Below are positions 51,723 through 60,572 of a stretch of DNA of 64,000 bases, one piece after another (the first letter of the stretch is position 1; each line of letters opens with the position of its first letter). Below the pieces are notes generated by a model. The model was not told where the DNA came from, did no database searches, and saw only the letters and a program-made list of their open reading frames with translations. Source of the DNA: Desulfogranum mediterraneum DSM 13871 (GTDB lineage Bacteria; Desulfobacterota; Desulfobulbia; Desulfobulbales; Desulfobulbaceae); contig NZ_KE387006.1 in the NCBI RefSeq assembly GCF_000429965.1, forward strand, positions 63,142 to 127,141. Direction: 5' to 3'. The translations under genes were made by a program, and so were the position numbers.

Positions 51723-54137
51723 TCAATGGGAATGCTTGCCTGCCGGATGTCCGTCCTGCGAGGCCTGACAGGCCTTGCGGTAGGCCTGCAGGGTTTTCTG
51801 GGCACGGCCCAAGGCGCTGCTCCGAGGAAAGATGCCGCGGGTGCTGGCCTGCCCTGCAGGCTCTCCGCTGAGCAGCTCCAAGCCTTCGCTCACATGCTCC
51901 ACCGTATGGATATGAAACAGGCCCTGGGCCACGGCTTCGACGACCTGCTGGTCGAGCATCAGGTGGCGACGGTTGCGCTCCGGAATCAGCACGCCCTGGC
52001 TGCCGTTCAGGCCTGCGGCTGCGCAGATCTGGAAGTAGCCTTCGATCTTTTCATTGATGCCACCCACCGGGAGCACATCGCCGTGCTGGTTCAGGGCGCC
52101 GGTCACCGCGATGCCCTGCCTGAGCGGCAGGCCGGACAGCGACGAGAGCAAGACATACAGTTCGGCGCAGGAGGCAGAGTCGCCCTCGACGCCGCTGTAT
52201 TCCTGTTCAAAGACGATGGAGGCATTGAGCGCCAGCGGGGCATCATGGGCAAACAGCGCCGACAGATAGTTCTGGAGGATAAACACGCCCTTGTCATGGA
52301 CAGGGCCGGACAGCTCCACCTCGCGGTCGATGTTGATCAGGCCGTCCTCACCGGCGTAGGTGCGTGCGCTGACCCGCATGGGGCAACCGAAACAATGATC
52401 CCCCAGGTCCACCACGGTCAGGCTGTTGAGCCGGCCCACCTGCTCGCCATCCACAGAGATCAGCAGATCGCCTTCGGCTATGGCCTCCCGCATCCGCTGT
52501 TCAGGATAGTCATGGCGCAGTTTGCGTGCAGCCAGGGCCGCATCGATATCGGTCGCATCGACCAGAGCAACGTCCTCTTTTCGGCAGAGCAGTGCACTTT
52601 CCATGATCAAGGCCTTGATGTGGCCGAAGATGGCACTTTGGCGTGAGCGGTCTTCTACTTCGCGGTGGCCCTGTTCCAGCAGGCGTGCGACCGCGGCTGC
52701 GGAAAAATGGGGCAGCCCCAGTTTCTGGCAGGTCTGGGCGACAAATACGGCCGAGGCGCGCCGGGTGGCGGCGTTGGCGGCAAAGCTCTCGGCAAAATCC
52801 ACCTTCACCCGGAAGCGGCGGGCAAACTCGGGATCCCCCTCCTGCAGTTCGTAATAGAGCTCGCGCGAGCCGATCAGGACCACCTTGACCGTGGCATCCA
52901 CCGCCTCAGGGACCAGGGAAACCGCCGCAATCGGGGCAAAGGCGGTGCCAGGTTCTTCGATCTGGAGCCGATTGCTGCGGAAAAAACGGCGCAATTTTTC
53001 CCACACCAGTGCGTCGGTCAAAAGATCGGCCAGATGCAGCAGCAAAAAGCCGCCGTGCGCCTGGTGCAGACTCCCTGCGCGGATGCGGGAAAATCCCGTT
53101 ACCAGCACGTCGCTCTCGGTTTGATATTCGATGCTGCCGAACAGCGAACGGAACAGGGGGTTGTCTTCGACGATCACCGGTGCTCCCTTAAGGCCGTGGT
53201 TGTCCACCACCAGATTCACCTGATAGTGGGACAGCACCTTGTTCAACCGCTCCTTGCGCAACTCATCGTCGCTTTCAGAGGCCTTGAACAGCTCCAGGTT
53301 GTCGAGCAGGTCGTCCAGAAGCTGATCCAGATAGAGGCCCAGTGTGGCAGAGTCCTTGATTTCCAGGAGGGTGCGGATCTTTTGGATTTCGCGATCCAGC
53401 AGCGGCCTGACCATCTGCCGACGCAATCCTGCCAGGGCCTCGTCCATCGCCCGCTCCATGGGGCGGGTCTTCTCGAAATAGCGATTGATTTCGGCGAGCA
53501 GCTCCTGCTCTGCCTGGGCAATTTGCGCACGCCGTTTCCTGGGCAGGGCCAACATTTCATCCTCGGTCATGGCGTGTCCCTTCTTGCCCTGGAGGGTGAA
53601 GAGTATCTGGTTGGCCTCCCGGTGCATCCTGAAGTGGCGGGCTTCACCAAAGGTTTCCAGCGCAACAAAGGCCTGGGACTCTTGCTCATGGTAGGACTGT
53701 TCGATACGCTCACTCTCCACCTTGAAGTCGGGTCCATCCAGCTGGAGCGGGATTTCCGTCAACAGGGCCCTGGTCATGCCCTCCATGGAATGCCGGAGCA
53801 GACGCCCCTGCCCGGCGGGCAGGCGTACTGCGCGGGGATGTTCCGGGGCGTCGAAGTTGTGCAAATAGCAGAGATCCGGCGGCGTCACCCGTTTTGAGGC
53901 GGCCTCCTGCATGGCCTGCTTGAGCAGTGAAGAACGGCCGCTGCCGACCTCGCCCAACACGAACAGGTTGTAATCCGTCTGTTCCATTTCAAGGCCGAAA
54001 CGGGCGGCGATTTCCGCCCGCTCCTGTCCAATCCAGGGCAGGGGCTGATCCAGCAACTCAGAGGTGTCGACAAAGCCCAGGGTATCGGGATCGATGGAGA
54101 GACGAAGTTCGGCAGGGGTCAGATTCGTGATCGGCAT
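51723..54137 (-). CDS. Lon-related AAA+ protease (AAA_32/LonB-like)
   Basis: ATP-dependent protease of 804 residues. The order is an N-terminal P-loop region with LGEVGSGRSS (residues 61-70), a helical insert (about 200-300), a second ATPase lobe with GGFLLLHLADLL and the Arg-finger region, and a C-terminal Lon S16 protease domain with the catalytic dyad Ser654 (EGDSASCAEL) and Lys697 (GGINEKIEGY). The P-loop lysine is replaced by Arg68, which may weaken ATP hydrolysis. It lacks the Lon N-terminal substrate domain, as is usual for this family. ATG at 54137. No operon partner. Confidence 0.88.
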   Translation of the reverse strand: MPITNLTPAELRLSIDPDTLGFVDTSELLDQPLPWIGQERAEIAARFGLEMEQTDYNLFVLGEVGSGRSSLLKQAMQEAASKRVTPPDLCYLHNFDAPEHPRAVRLPAGQGRLLRHSMEGMTRALLTEIPLQLDGPDFKVESERIEQSYHEQESQAFVALETFGEARHFRMHREANQILFTLQGKKGHAMTEDEMLALPRKRRAQIAQAEQELLAEINRYFEKTRPMERAMDEALAGLRRQMVRPLLDREIQKIRTLLEIKDSATLGLYLDQLLDDLLDNLELFKASESDDELRKERLNKVLSHYQVNLVVDNHGLKGAPVIVEDNPLFRSLFGSIEYQTESDVLVTGFSRIRAGSLHQAHGGFLLLHLADLLTDALVWEKLRRFFRSNRLQIEEPGTAFAPIAAVSLVPEAVDATVKVVLIGSRELYYELQEGDPEFARRFRVKVDFAESFAANAATRRASAVFVAQTCQKLGLPHFSAAAVARLLEQGHREVEDRSRQSAIFGHIKALIMESALLCRKEDVALVDATDIDAALAARKLRHDYPEQRMREAIAEGDLLISVDGEQVGRLNSLTVVDLGDHCFGCPMRVSARTYAGEDGLINIDREVELSGPVHDKGVFILQNYLSALFAHDAPLALNASIVFEQEYSGVEGDSASCAELYVLLSSLSGLPLRQGIAVTGALNQHGDVLPVGGINEKIEGYFQICAAAGLNGSQGVLIPERNRRHLMLDQQVVEAVAQGLFHIHTVEHVSEGLELLSGEPAGQASTRGIFPRSSALGRAQKTLQAYRKACQASQDGHPAGKHSH

Positions 54138-54888
54138 AGACGACAGAGGGATAAGGTGAGAAAAAAAAACGCTTAATGGCGAAGAGGAAGAGGCAAAGGA
54201 TCAAGGTGCAGCAAAAGAATCAGGAGTGCATCAGGAACCAGCACTCGCCTTGACGACAACCTTGCTCACCACCTTCCTCGCCGCGACAGAGCATCGGTGG
54301 CAAATTCTTTAATAAATCTTAAAAAACAGCACATTAGAAGTCAATGACTTTCCGGAGTTCCGCCTGGAGGCGCGCTGGAGCCGATTACCCCAAGAACGGG
54401 GCACAGGGCCCAATGGTTCCTGAGATACCCCCTCTGCTCAGCAGAAGAGAGCCCTCACCCCCCTGCAAAAGATCTGCTTTCGCCGGGCCAAAGACTTGCC
54501 CTTAACCCAATGAACTTACAAAACAAGTTATGCTTTCCCGGTGGGGATATTGTCAAGCCCCTCTTCTCTGGGAAGACACGCCTTTGCTGCGCTTCCAAGG
54601 CGATCAGCCTCTTTGCTGTTTGTCTCTGTCCATGGCTGAGAGATCTCGCCCAAGTCTGGGATTGCAAAAAAAACAGCGCAGCCATAGAATGGATATCGGA
54701 GTCTTCGCTTACCTTCGAGGATGCCTTTTGAGTATGACGCCGGGATTGAGCAACAAGGGAGGATCAAGGTGCCTGGCTGAACAGCAGGGGAAGTAAGGGT
54801 AGCCGGGTTCCAGAAAATAATGGCTTATGGCTAATGACTAATGGACGGGTCAAACACTCCGTCATTAACACGTATTAGGGACAAAAAA
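54138..54888. other. Gene-free region with a repeat copy
   Basis: About 750 bases without a credible gene. The left part includes an AT-rich promoter-like stretch for the Lon-like gene; 54637-54770 carries a degraded repeat copy. A small GC-rich segment near 54357-54385 resembles the GGAGGCGCG part of the REP region at 38850. Confidence 0.5.
54637..54770 (+). repeat. Degraded copy C of the MITE-like dispersed repeat
   Basis: The core TCGAGGATGCCTTTTGAGTA followed by TGACGCCGGGATTGAG (54715-54750) and the right end GATCAAGGT (54762-54770) match copies A, B and D. The left inverted end is not recognisable; the left boundary is inferred from the 135-bp length of other copies. Confidence 0.5.
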
Positions 54889-55242
54889 ATGAATGACTCG
54901 ATACTCCAATATGAAGAAAAAATGTGGCATTTATTTGATATAACAAAAGAGCAGATGCCGGATCTAGCAGAGGCATATTATGGGCCCGTAAAAGAGGCCG
55001 TGTACAGCGAAGGCTCCCTGGACATTAAAACAAAAAGATTAATCTCTTTGGCTGTCGCCATCCAAGCCGGCTGTAAGGATTGTATGATCTCTCAAACATC
55101 CAAGGCGCTGGAGCTTGGCGCAACACCAGCAGAAATATTCGAAGCCTGCTCGGTTGCAGTGAGCATGGGAGGGACCTTAGCCTGGAGCAAGGTACTGGTT
55201 GTTGCCGACTTCTTGAGAGAGAGGAACATCATACAAGACTAA
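54889..55242 (+). CDS. Carboxymuconolactone decarboxylase (CMD/AhpD-like) family protein
   Basis: All-helical protein of 117 residues. The CMD domain spans most of it, with the redox CxxC pair in IQAGCKDCMISQTSKALELGA and the following EIFEACSVAVSMGG. Proteins with this CxxC are usually AhpD-like peroxidase/disulfide reductases rather than decarboxylases. The ATG at 54889 lies after TAGGGACAAAA; the frame starts earlier at 54841 but without a ribosome site. It is convergent with a MarR-type regulator. Confidence 0.88.
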   Translation: MNDSILQYEEKMWHLFDITKEQMPDLAEAYYGPVKEAVYSEGSLDIKTKRLISLAVAIQAGCKDCMISQTSKALELGATPAEIFEACSVAVSMGGTLAWSKVLVVADFLRERNIIQD

Positions 55243-55401
55243 GGATGTTCCCAGCGGCCTGAACTCCCGCCGTGTACGGCAACGACAGCCAGAAGATGAA
55301 TGACCGAGGGGGCAGAGCCCCTCACGGCTCATTCCTTGGGATATTCGGACCAGCCAAAGGCAATTATTCAGGTTACCCCGAGGCCCCCTTCGGACCGTGG
55401 T

Positions 55402-55920
55402 TCAGCCCCGGTCCCTCACCCCCTCCCAGGGCTTACCCTCCCGGCAAAGGAGTTTTTCAAACAGGCGGCTCAGCTGCTGTCGCTCCTCCTCATCCAGCAC
55501 CGAAAAATATCGCTGATCACAGACCACAATCCCGGAAAAAACACGTTCAATCAGCTCTATCCCGCCAGGGGTCAACTTAACCAGGGTACTGCGCCGGTCT
55601 GCCGAATTACTGAGCCGAGCCACCAGTCCCCTGCCCTCCAGGCGATGGAGGATCTTGGTCATCCCCCCTGAGGTGAGGCCCAGATTTTTATAGAGTGCGG
55701 TGGGAGACTGGGGGCTATCAACGCCACAGACGCGCAAGCGAAAGAGCACCTTAAAGTCTCCGGATACAAGCCCGCAACGCTCAACTTCCAACTCAACCGT
55801 CTGTTGCAGCTGTTCCTCAATCCGGTAGAACAGGATGACCTCCGGCACGATGCGCTCCCAGGCCTCTGGCCAGTTTTCCTTGATCAGCTCCAGGGTTTGA
55901 TAGACCGACTCTTCTTCCAT
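55402..55920 (-). CDS. MarR-family transcriptional regulator
   Basis: Winged-helix dimer of 172 residues. The N-terminal dimerisation helices lead to the recognition region SPTALYKNLGLTSGGMTKILHRLEGRGLVARLSNSADRRSTLVKLTPGGIELIERV, with the wing DRR motif. It contains several Cys residues (CGLVSG, RVCGVDS, VVCDQR) that might sense oxidants or metals. GAGGAGG precedes the ATG at 55920 on the minus strand. Targets are unknown; the adjacent convergent CMD gene and the divergent small PACE gene are candidates. Confidence 0.92.
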   Translation of the reverse strand: MEEESVYQTLELIKENWPEAWERIVPEVILFYRIEEQLQQTVELEVERCGLVSGDFKVLFRLRVCGVDSPQSPTALYKNLGLTSGGMTKILHRLEGRGLVARLSNSADRRSTLVKLTPGGIELIERVFSGIVVCDQRYFSVLDEEERQQLSRLFEKLLCREGKPWEGVRDRG

Positions 55921-56173
55921 ATATACCTCCTCTAACTTCAGCTCTCCTGCTCCTTGGTGCCACTGTACCCGAAAAATACCTTTCCAGAAAGATACTAACA
56001 GAAAAAGAGCCTCACCTGCATGGCCCTACAGCAAAAAATGTGATGAAACAGCCAAAACGACAAGCGCTCCAGCCAGACCAACTGTTTGCCAGAGACTATC
56101 CAGGAAAAGGACCAAACTCAACCACAACCTGTGGGGAAACGCTCTCTTTCCCTGTCGGCAGGGGAAACAGCTG

Positions 56174-56425
56174 ATGCGCACGGGTCGCTCGCTTAATCAG
56201 CGTTCAACAGGGCTGCGTCTGGTCCATGCCCTGCTGTTTGAACTCTGCACACTCCTCGTCTGCCTGCCGGTGATCAGCACCTGGCTGCAGATATCCCTGT
56301 ACAAGGCGCTGATGACCGACATCGGCTTTGCCCTCTTTGCCGTGATCTATGCCTACGGCTTTAACTGGGCCTATGACCGCCTCTTTCCCCTGCCCGCCAC
56401 CAGACCGGAGCAGGCCGGACGCTGA
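56174..56425 (+). CDS. Single-domain PACE/BTP-family membrane protein
   Basis: An 83-residue protein with two transmembrane helices. RLVHALLFELCTLLVCLPVISTWL and GFALFAVIYAYGFNWAYDRLFP match the bacterial transmembrane pair (BTP) repeat of chlorhexidine/PACE efflux proteins, including the Glu in the first helix and the NxxYDRxFP end. Usual PACE proteins have two such repeats in about 150 residues; here there is only one, so a functional form would need to dimerise. No strong ribosome site is visible at the ATG 56174 (GGGGAAACAGCTG upstream). Confidence 0.75.
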   Translation: MRTGRSLNQRSTGLRLVHALLFELCTLLVCLPVISTWLQISLYKALMTDIGFALFAVIYAYGFNWAYDRLFPLPATRPEQAGR

Positions 56426-56631
56426 AGAAACGGGCCCGGCGACTCTCCCTGGCCTTCGGCCGGCCAGGGAGAGGTCCAGACTCGCCTGCCTGCATTCCAA
56501 ACCAGCAAAAAAGGCGATGGCAAAAGGAGTTGAAACAACAGCTCTTTTGAAAAACCTCCCCAAAAAAGCACGCCTGAAGCAAAAAACCTGCTTGCCTTCA
56601 GGCCTGAATGATACTATTTTACCCCTATACC

Positions 56632-56655
56632 TGATATCTGATATATCAGATATCA
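56632..56655. promoter_or_regulatory. Perfect 24-bp palindrome, candidate operator
   Basis: Half-site TGATATCTGATA (56632-56643) is followed immediately by its reverse complement TATCAGATATCA (56644-56655). It lies 57 bases before a small ORF in an AT-rich stretch. Confidence 0.6.
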
Positions 56656-56712
56656 ACCACTCCTCGTCCCTGCATCTCCACGCAGGTAAACCTTGACCAG
56701 AGAGGTGAAGCC

Positions 56713-56922
56713 ATGCATCAGCACCAAGCCATCCGCGCCATGAGCCCACAACAGGCCATTCGCATCCTGATGCTGAGTCCCTGCTACTGGCTGCTCAACC
56801 CCCCTGAGCGCAATATCCTGGTCAAAGAATACTGCGCAGCACATGCCGTGGCCGTCGCAACAACCGGGGTCACAGCCGGGGAGCAAGACCGTTCGCTCGA
56901 TCAGCGGTCCCAGCTCCACTGA
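56713..56922 (+). CDS. Small conserved-looking hypothetical protein
   Basis: A 69-residue protein preceded by AGAGGTGAAG eight bases before the ATG. The segment MSPQQAIRILMLSPCYWLLNPPERNILVKEYCAAHA has regular helix periodicity and looks like small hypothetical proteins I have seen in deltaproteobacteria, but I cannot name a family. The remaining C-terminus is polar. A perfect palindrome lies upstream, and a long inverted repeat follows the stop. Function unknown. Confidence 0.55.
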   Translation: MHQHQAIRAMSPQQAIRILMLSPCYWLLNPPERNILVKEYCAAHAVAVATTGVTAGEQDRSLDQRSQLH

Positions 56923-56951
56923 GCCTCCCCAGCCCCCGGAGAACAGAACCT

Positions 56952-56990
56952 CACGGGCCAGTTCAGGCTACCAGGCTGAGCTGGCCCGTG
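56952..56990 (+). terminator. Long inverted repeat after the small ORF
   Basis: CACGGGCCAG (56952-56961) pairs with CTGGCCCGTG (56981-56990), with an inner TCAG/CTGA pair. No T-run. Confidence 0.55.
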
Positions 56991-57064
56991 CCCCAGACCC
57001 TCCATGCCCAGGCAGCACCTCCAGGTGTTGCCCCCTGCCGTAGCCACTGCCGCTCTACTGCGGT

Positions 57065-57197
57065 ACCTTGAAAAATTAAATTTCTCGATCAAGATCAAGG
57101 CGCGCGATACATTTCACCGCAGGCATATATCTGATATTCCGATAATAAAACTTTGAATGCAACGCCAAGATCGGAAAAAAAAGCAGTTTTTCAAGGT
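57065..57197 (+). mobile_element. MITE-like element copy D
   Basis: A 133-bp unit with 11-bp perfect inverted ends ACCTTGAAAAA (57065-57075) and TTTTTCAAGGT (57187-57197). The core at 57139-57174 (CCGATAATAAAACTTTGAAT followed by GCAACGCCAAGATCGG) aligns with the other copies. Length agrees with copy B (135 bp). No transposase is encoded. Confidence 0.65.
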
Positions 57198-57667
57198 GGT
57201 CTAGAGACACGGCACAGCAGCCCCTCTCACCTCCCCTCCACCTCCTGAAAAGCAGTTGCAGCTCTAGCCCTCAGCTACACCATAACCATCTAAACCCACA
57301 ACATAAGTGTCACAAAACACCTCTGAATATCCGGCCAGGCCGAAGGTCTTTGTTGATTTCAACAGTTCCTGGAAAAGGGATAAGCCACGCCGGCTCTCCA
57401 TGAAGAGGGTGCGCTTCTGTGTCTCGCCGAAATAAGAAAAAAGTGGCACACTCTGGAAATTCAGCACGAAAAGACCGACAATATATGAAAGCACCTTGAT
57501 CAGCAGAGAGCGATCCATGGCTAACGGACAGCAACACCGGCTTGGAGCAACTGTTGCTGTCCGGCCAATGTCTGCTGATCAGGTTTCGTCTTACTGAAAT
57601 AGGAGCACCTATCCGGAACCGGAGAAATCCCGGCCCCGGTAATTCGCAGAGAAGAGAACCCGAAACA
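57198..57667. other. Region upstream of the GGDEF-EAL gene
   Basis: No credible gene. An 84-codon minus-strand frame (57264-57518) has a hydrophobic start but no family resemblance. A 19-base segment CCCTCCACCTCCTGAAAAG (57234-57252) recurs at 61424-61442. Confidence 0.45.
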
Positions 57668-60058
57668 ATGGTATTTTTTCCCTTCCGCAGCATACGAATC
57701 AAAATCCTGCTGGTCTTTCTCTCCTGTACCTTGCTGATCATCGGCTCCCTCACCTATGCCTCATACCAGATCATGCTGGAGCGGATGGGCATACTCATCG
57801 ACGAGAATGCTACCCAGATGGTTGATCTCTACTCCAAAACCATCGGCGACTGGGTTCAGGAGCGTAAACAGGAAATGCGCACCCATGCAAATGTACCGGC
57901 CGTCATCAGCATGAATTGGGAGGAGACTGAACCCTATCTTCGACAGGAAATAGCCAAGCGCGACTCATACTATCTCATTTTCTTTGTCGCCGACCGGGAC
58001 GGCAACTACAACACCACATTACTCCGAAACGCCGGAAACATCAGTGATAGGGACTATTTTCCCAGAGTGATGGCCGGAGAGACCATCGTCTCGGAACCTG
58101 TCTTTTCCAGGTCCACAGGGAAACAGATTATTGTGATAGCCGCCCCGATCCGCGACCGACAGAATCAGGTTGTCGGCCTGATGGGCGCTTCTCTGGACCT
58201 GATCATGCTCTATGACTGGATCAAGGCCTTCAAGGTTTCCCACCCGAACTCCTATTCCTATATCATCGACCGCGATGGGCTGGTTCTGACCCACCCCGAC
58301 CGCAACATGATCATGAAAGCCAACCTGCAGGGCAAAGAATACAACCTCAGCTCGGAGACCGTTGAACGACTGCTCCGAGATGGGCAGGGTTCCGTGGAAT
58401 ACTCCTTTCGTAATGTGTTGAGCAGGGCCTATTTCCGGGAAATACCAGGCACCGGAGGCTGGAAGATCATCACCAAGATACCGGAAGATTATCTCTTCAG
58501 GCCAATGTACGAACTCAGCCGCTCCCTGCTGCTGCTGAGTCTCGCTGGAGTGGTTATTATCATTCTCTTCTCAGTCTGGTTATCCGCTCAGCTCTCGCGT
58601 CCGATCATCAACCTGAACAAGATTTTCAACAGAGGTGCGGATGGAGACCTCACGGTAATAGCGGAAATAGAGTCTGCAGACGAAATCGGCCAGGCTTCGC
58701 AAAGTTTCAACACCATGATGGAAACCATCGGCAGGATGACCTATTACGACCCCCTGACCCATCTGCCCAACATGGCCTTCCTGCTCGACAGAATCAAACT
58801 TGAGCTTGGCCATCTCCGCGACGAAAGACGTATGGCTGTGATCACCATCGATATCGACCGGTTCCGGCCGCTGTGTGATCTGTTTGGGAAGAAGGTCACC
58901 AACCAGATCCTCAAGGTCGTCAGCAGTCGCATCATGGATACGGTTCCTGAAGGCAGTGTCATTTCCCGTATCGGTGAAGACGTATTTGCCGTTGTCCTGT
59001 TAAAAATCCATGCCGAGGCGTCAGCACTCAAAATCACGAAAAAGTGCCTCAAGAGGATCAACCAACCGACCATACTGCTTGACAAGACCTACCATATTTC
59101 CGCCAGTGCAGGCCTTGCATTTTATCCACAGGATGGCAAAGACGAACAACAACTGCTCAAGAGCGCCAATATGGCCCTGGACCGGGTCAAGCTAACCGCC
59201 GGGAGTACGGTTCAGGTCTTTGACTCTTCCATGGGCCTGCAGTTATCAGAACAGCATAGGCTGATCAACGACCTGAATGGATCGATCACCAACGGAGAAC
59301 TGGAAATTCATTACCAGCCTTTCATTGAAATCGGATCAGGAAAAATCATTGGAAAAGAGGCACTGCTGCGTTGGCGACACCCTGAGCTCGGCCTGGTTCT
59401 CCCCGGCCGCTTCATCAACATGGCCGAGGATTCAGGTATGATATTTGTCCTTGGCAAGTGGGTGCTCCGCCAGGTCTGCCTTCAGCACAAAGCCTGGCTC
59501 GATATGGGAAACGAGCCGGGGTATGTTGCGGTCAACGTCTCCCCCAGAGAGTTCGCCCATCCCGACTTTGAAGAGACAGTGACCACAATCCTCGAGCAGA
59601 CCTGCCTTCCTCCGCAGTTCCTTGAATTGGAAATTACCGAAACCATCGCCATGGAGGATGCAGAATCCACGCTCAAGGTTATTAACAGCTTGAAAGAGAG
59701 AGGGATCAGGTTATCGATCGATGACTTCGGAACCGGCTACTCGTCCTTGACCTACCTGGAAAGGTTCAATGCCGACGTCCTGAAGATAGATAAATTCTTT
59801 ATCAATGGGGTCCCCGACGATCAAAAGCTCACCAGTATAGTCAGAACCATCATCTCCATGGCCCACCATCTTGGCCTGAAAGTGCTGGCAGAGGGGGTGG
59901 AAACCGCGACCCAGAGAACATTCTTGCACAGGTATGGATGTGATTATGCTCAAGGGTTTTATTACGCTCGTCCCCTCCCAGCCGCTGAAATCGAGCAAAT
60001 ACTCACAGGATCACGCCCACTGGTACCTGGAGAGGATGTTGGCGAGGTGAGGGGCTGA
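57668..60058 (+). CDS. Cache-HAMP-GGDEF-EAL protein, predicted c-di-GMP phosphodiesterase
   Basis: Membrane protein of 796 residues. A first helix (about 10-30), a periplasmic double-Cache domain (about 35-275, with SRSTGKQIIVIAAPIRD), a second helix (about 290-312), HAMP, then GGDEF (from YYDPLTHLPNMAFLLDRI) and EAL. The cyclase signature is degenerate, GEDVF at residues 436-440, so cyclase activity is unlikely. The EAL domain is intact: EALLRW (Glu564), VNVSPREF, LELEITE, IDDFGTGYSSL, LKIDKFF and AEGVET. It should hydrolyse c-di-GMP under control of an extracellular ligand. The ATG at 57668 is chosen; upstream in-frame residues are not membrane-protein-like. Confidence 0.9.
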   Translation: MVFFPFRSIRIKILLVFLSCTLLIIGSLTYASYQIMLERMGILIDENATQMVDLYSKTIGDWVQERKQEMRTHANVPAVISMNWEETEPYLRQEIAKRDSYYLIFFVADRDGNYNTTLLRNAGNISDRDYFPRVMAGETIVSEPVFSRSTGKQIIVIAAPIRDRQNQVVGLMGASLDLIMLYDWIKAFKVSHPNSYSYIIDRDGLVLTHPDRNMIMKANLQGKEYNLSSETVERLLRDGQGSVEYSFRNVLSRAYFREIPGTGGWKIITKIPEDYLFRPMYELSRSLLLLSLAGVVIIILFSVWLSAQLSRPIINLNKIFNRGADGDLTVIAEIESADEIGQASQSFNTMMETIGRMTYYDPLTHLPNMAFLLDRIKLELGHLRDERRMAVITIDIDRFRPLCDLFGKKVTNQILKVVSSRIMDTVPEGSVISRIGEDVFAVVLLKIHAEASALKITKKCLKRINQPTILLDKTYHISASAGLAFYPQDGKDEQQLLKSANMALDRVKLTAGSTVQVFDSSMGLQLSEQHRLINDLNGSITNGELEIHYQPFIEIGSGKIIGKEALLRWRHPELGLVLPGRFINMAEDSGMIFVLGKWVLRQVCLQHKAWLDMGNEPGYVAVNVSPREFAHPDFEETVTTILEQTCLPPQFLELEITETIAMEDAESTLKVINSLKERGIRLSIDDFGTGYSSLTYLERFNADVLKIDKFFINGVPDDQKLTSIVRTIISMAHHLGLKVLAEGVETATQRTFLHRYGCDYAQGFYYARPLPAAEIEQILTGSRPLVPGEDVGEVRG

Positions 60059-60572
60059 TAAAAAGCCTGGATTCATATACTAAGCGCAGAGCCTCTCCAG
60101 GTAGCTGAAGAGAAAGGCCTCTTTTAAAAAAGGTCTACTCGGCTCCATTCATCCTCAAGCCAAGGTTGCCGGTTGCCCCTATAGATCACAACAAAGCATC
60201 CAGCTCAAGCCTCAGCAGCCACTCCAGCCACGACCAGGGACAACACCCACGTCCTCAAACTTGGGCTTGGCGATCAAGAGCTTGGACGGTCTGAACGCAG
60301 CGAGTCTTCAAGCTCTCGCCATCCTCTTCGGGATGCAGGTGAAAGGCATGGCCCGGCTGCCCTTTCGTTCGTCGCATGGTCGGTCAAACCCTACCAGGGG
60401 TTCCTTTTCTTTGGCCAGGCAAAATAAAGGAACCCCGACCTGGGCCAGACCAATGTTAAAAAATTAGAGCTTGAGACAGAACCTTAAGCTATCACAAGGA
60501 CCTACAGTACGGTTGCGGTTGCCAGAGTGCAAAACCGTGGTCTGTCCCCCTCACTAGATACTCCTGCCCCCC
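60059..60572. other. Gene-free region with a hairpin
   Basis: No credible gene in 514 bases. A stem of GGGGTTCCTTT (60397-60407) with AAAGGAACCCC (60426-60436) is notable; the sequence around it (60240-60440) shows no identifiable coding or RNA family. Confidence 0.5.

Noticed and set aside
57264..57518. 84-codon minus-strand frame with hydrophobic N-terminus
   Set aside because: No family resemblance and no clear ribosome site; may be chance in an AT-richer region.
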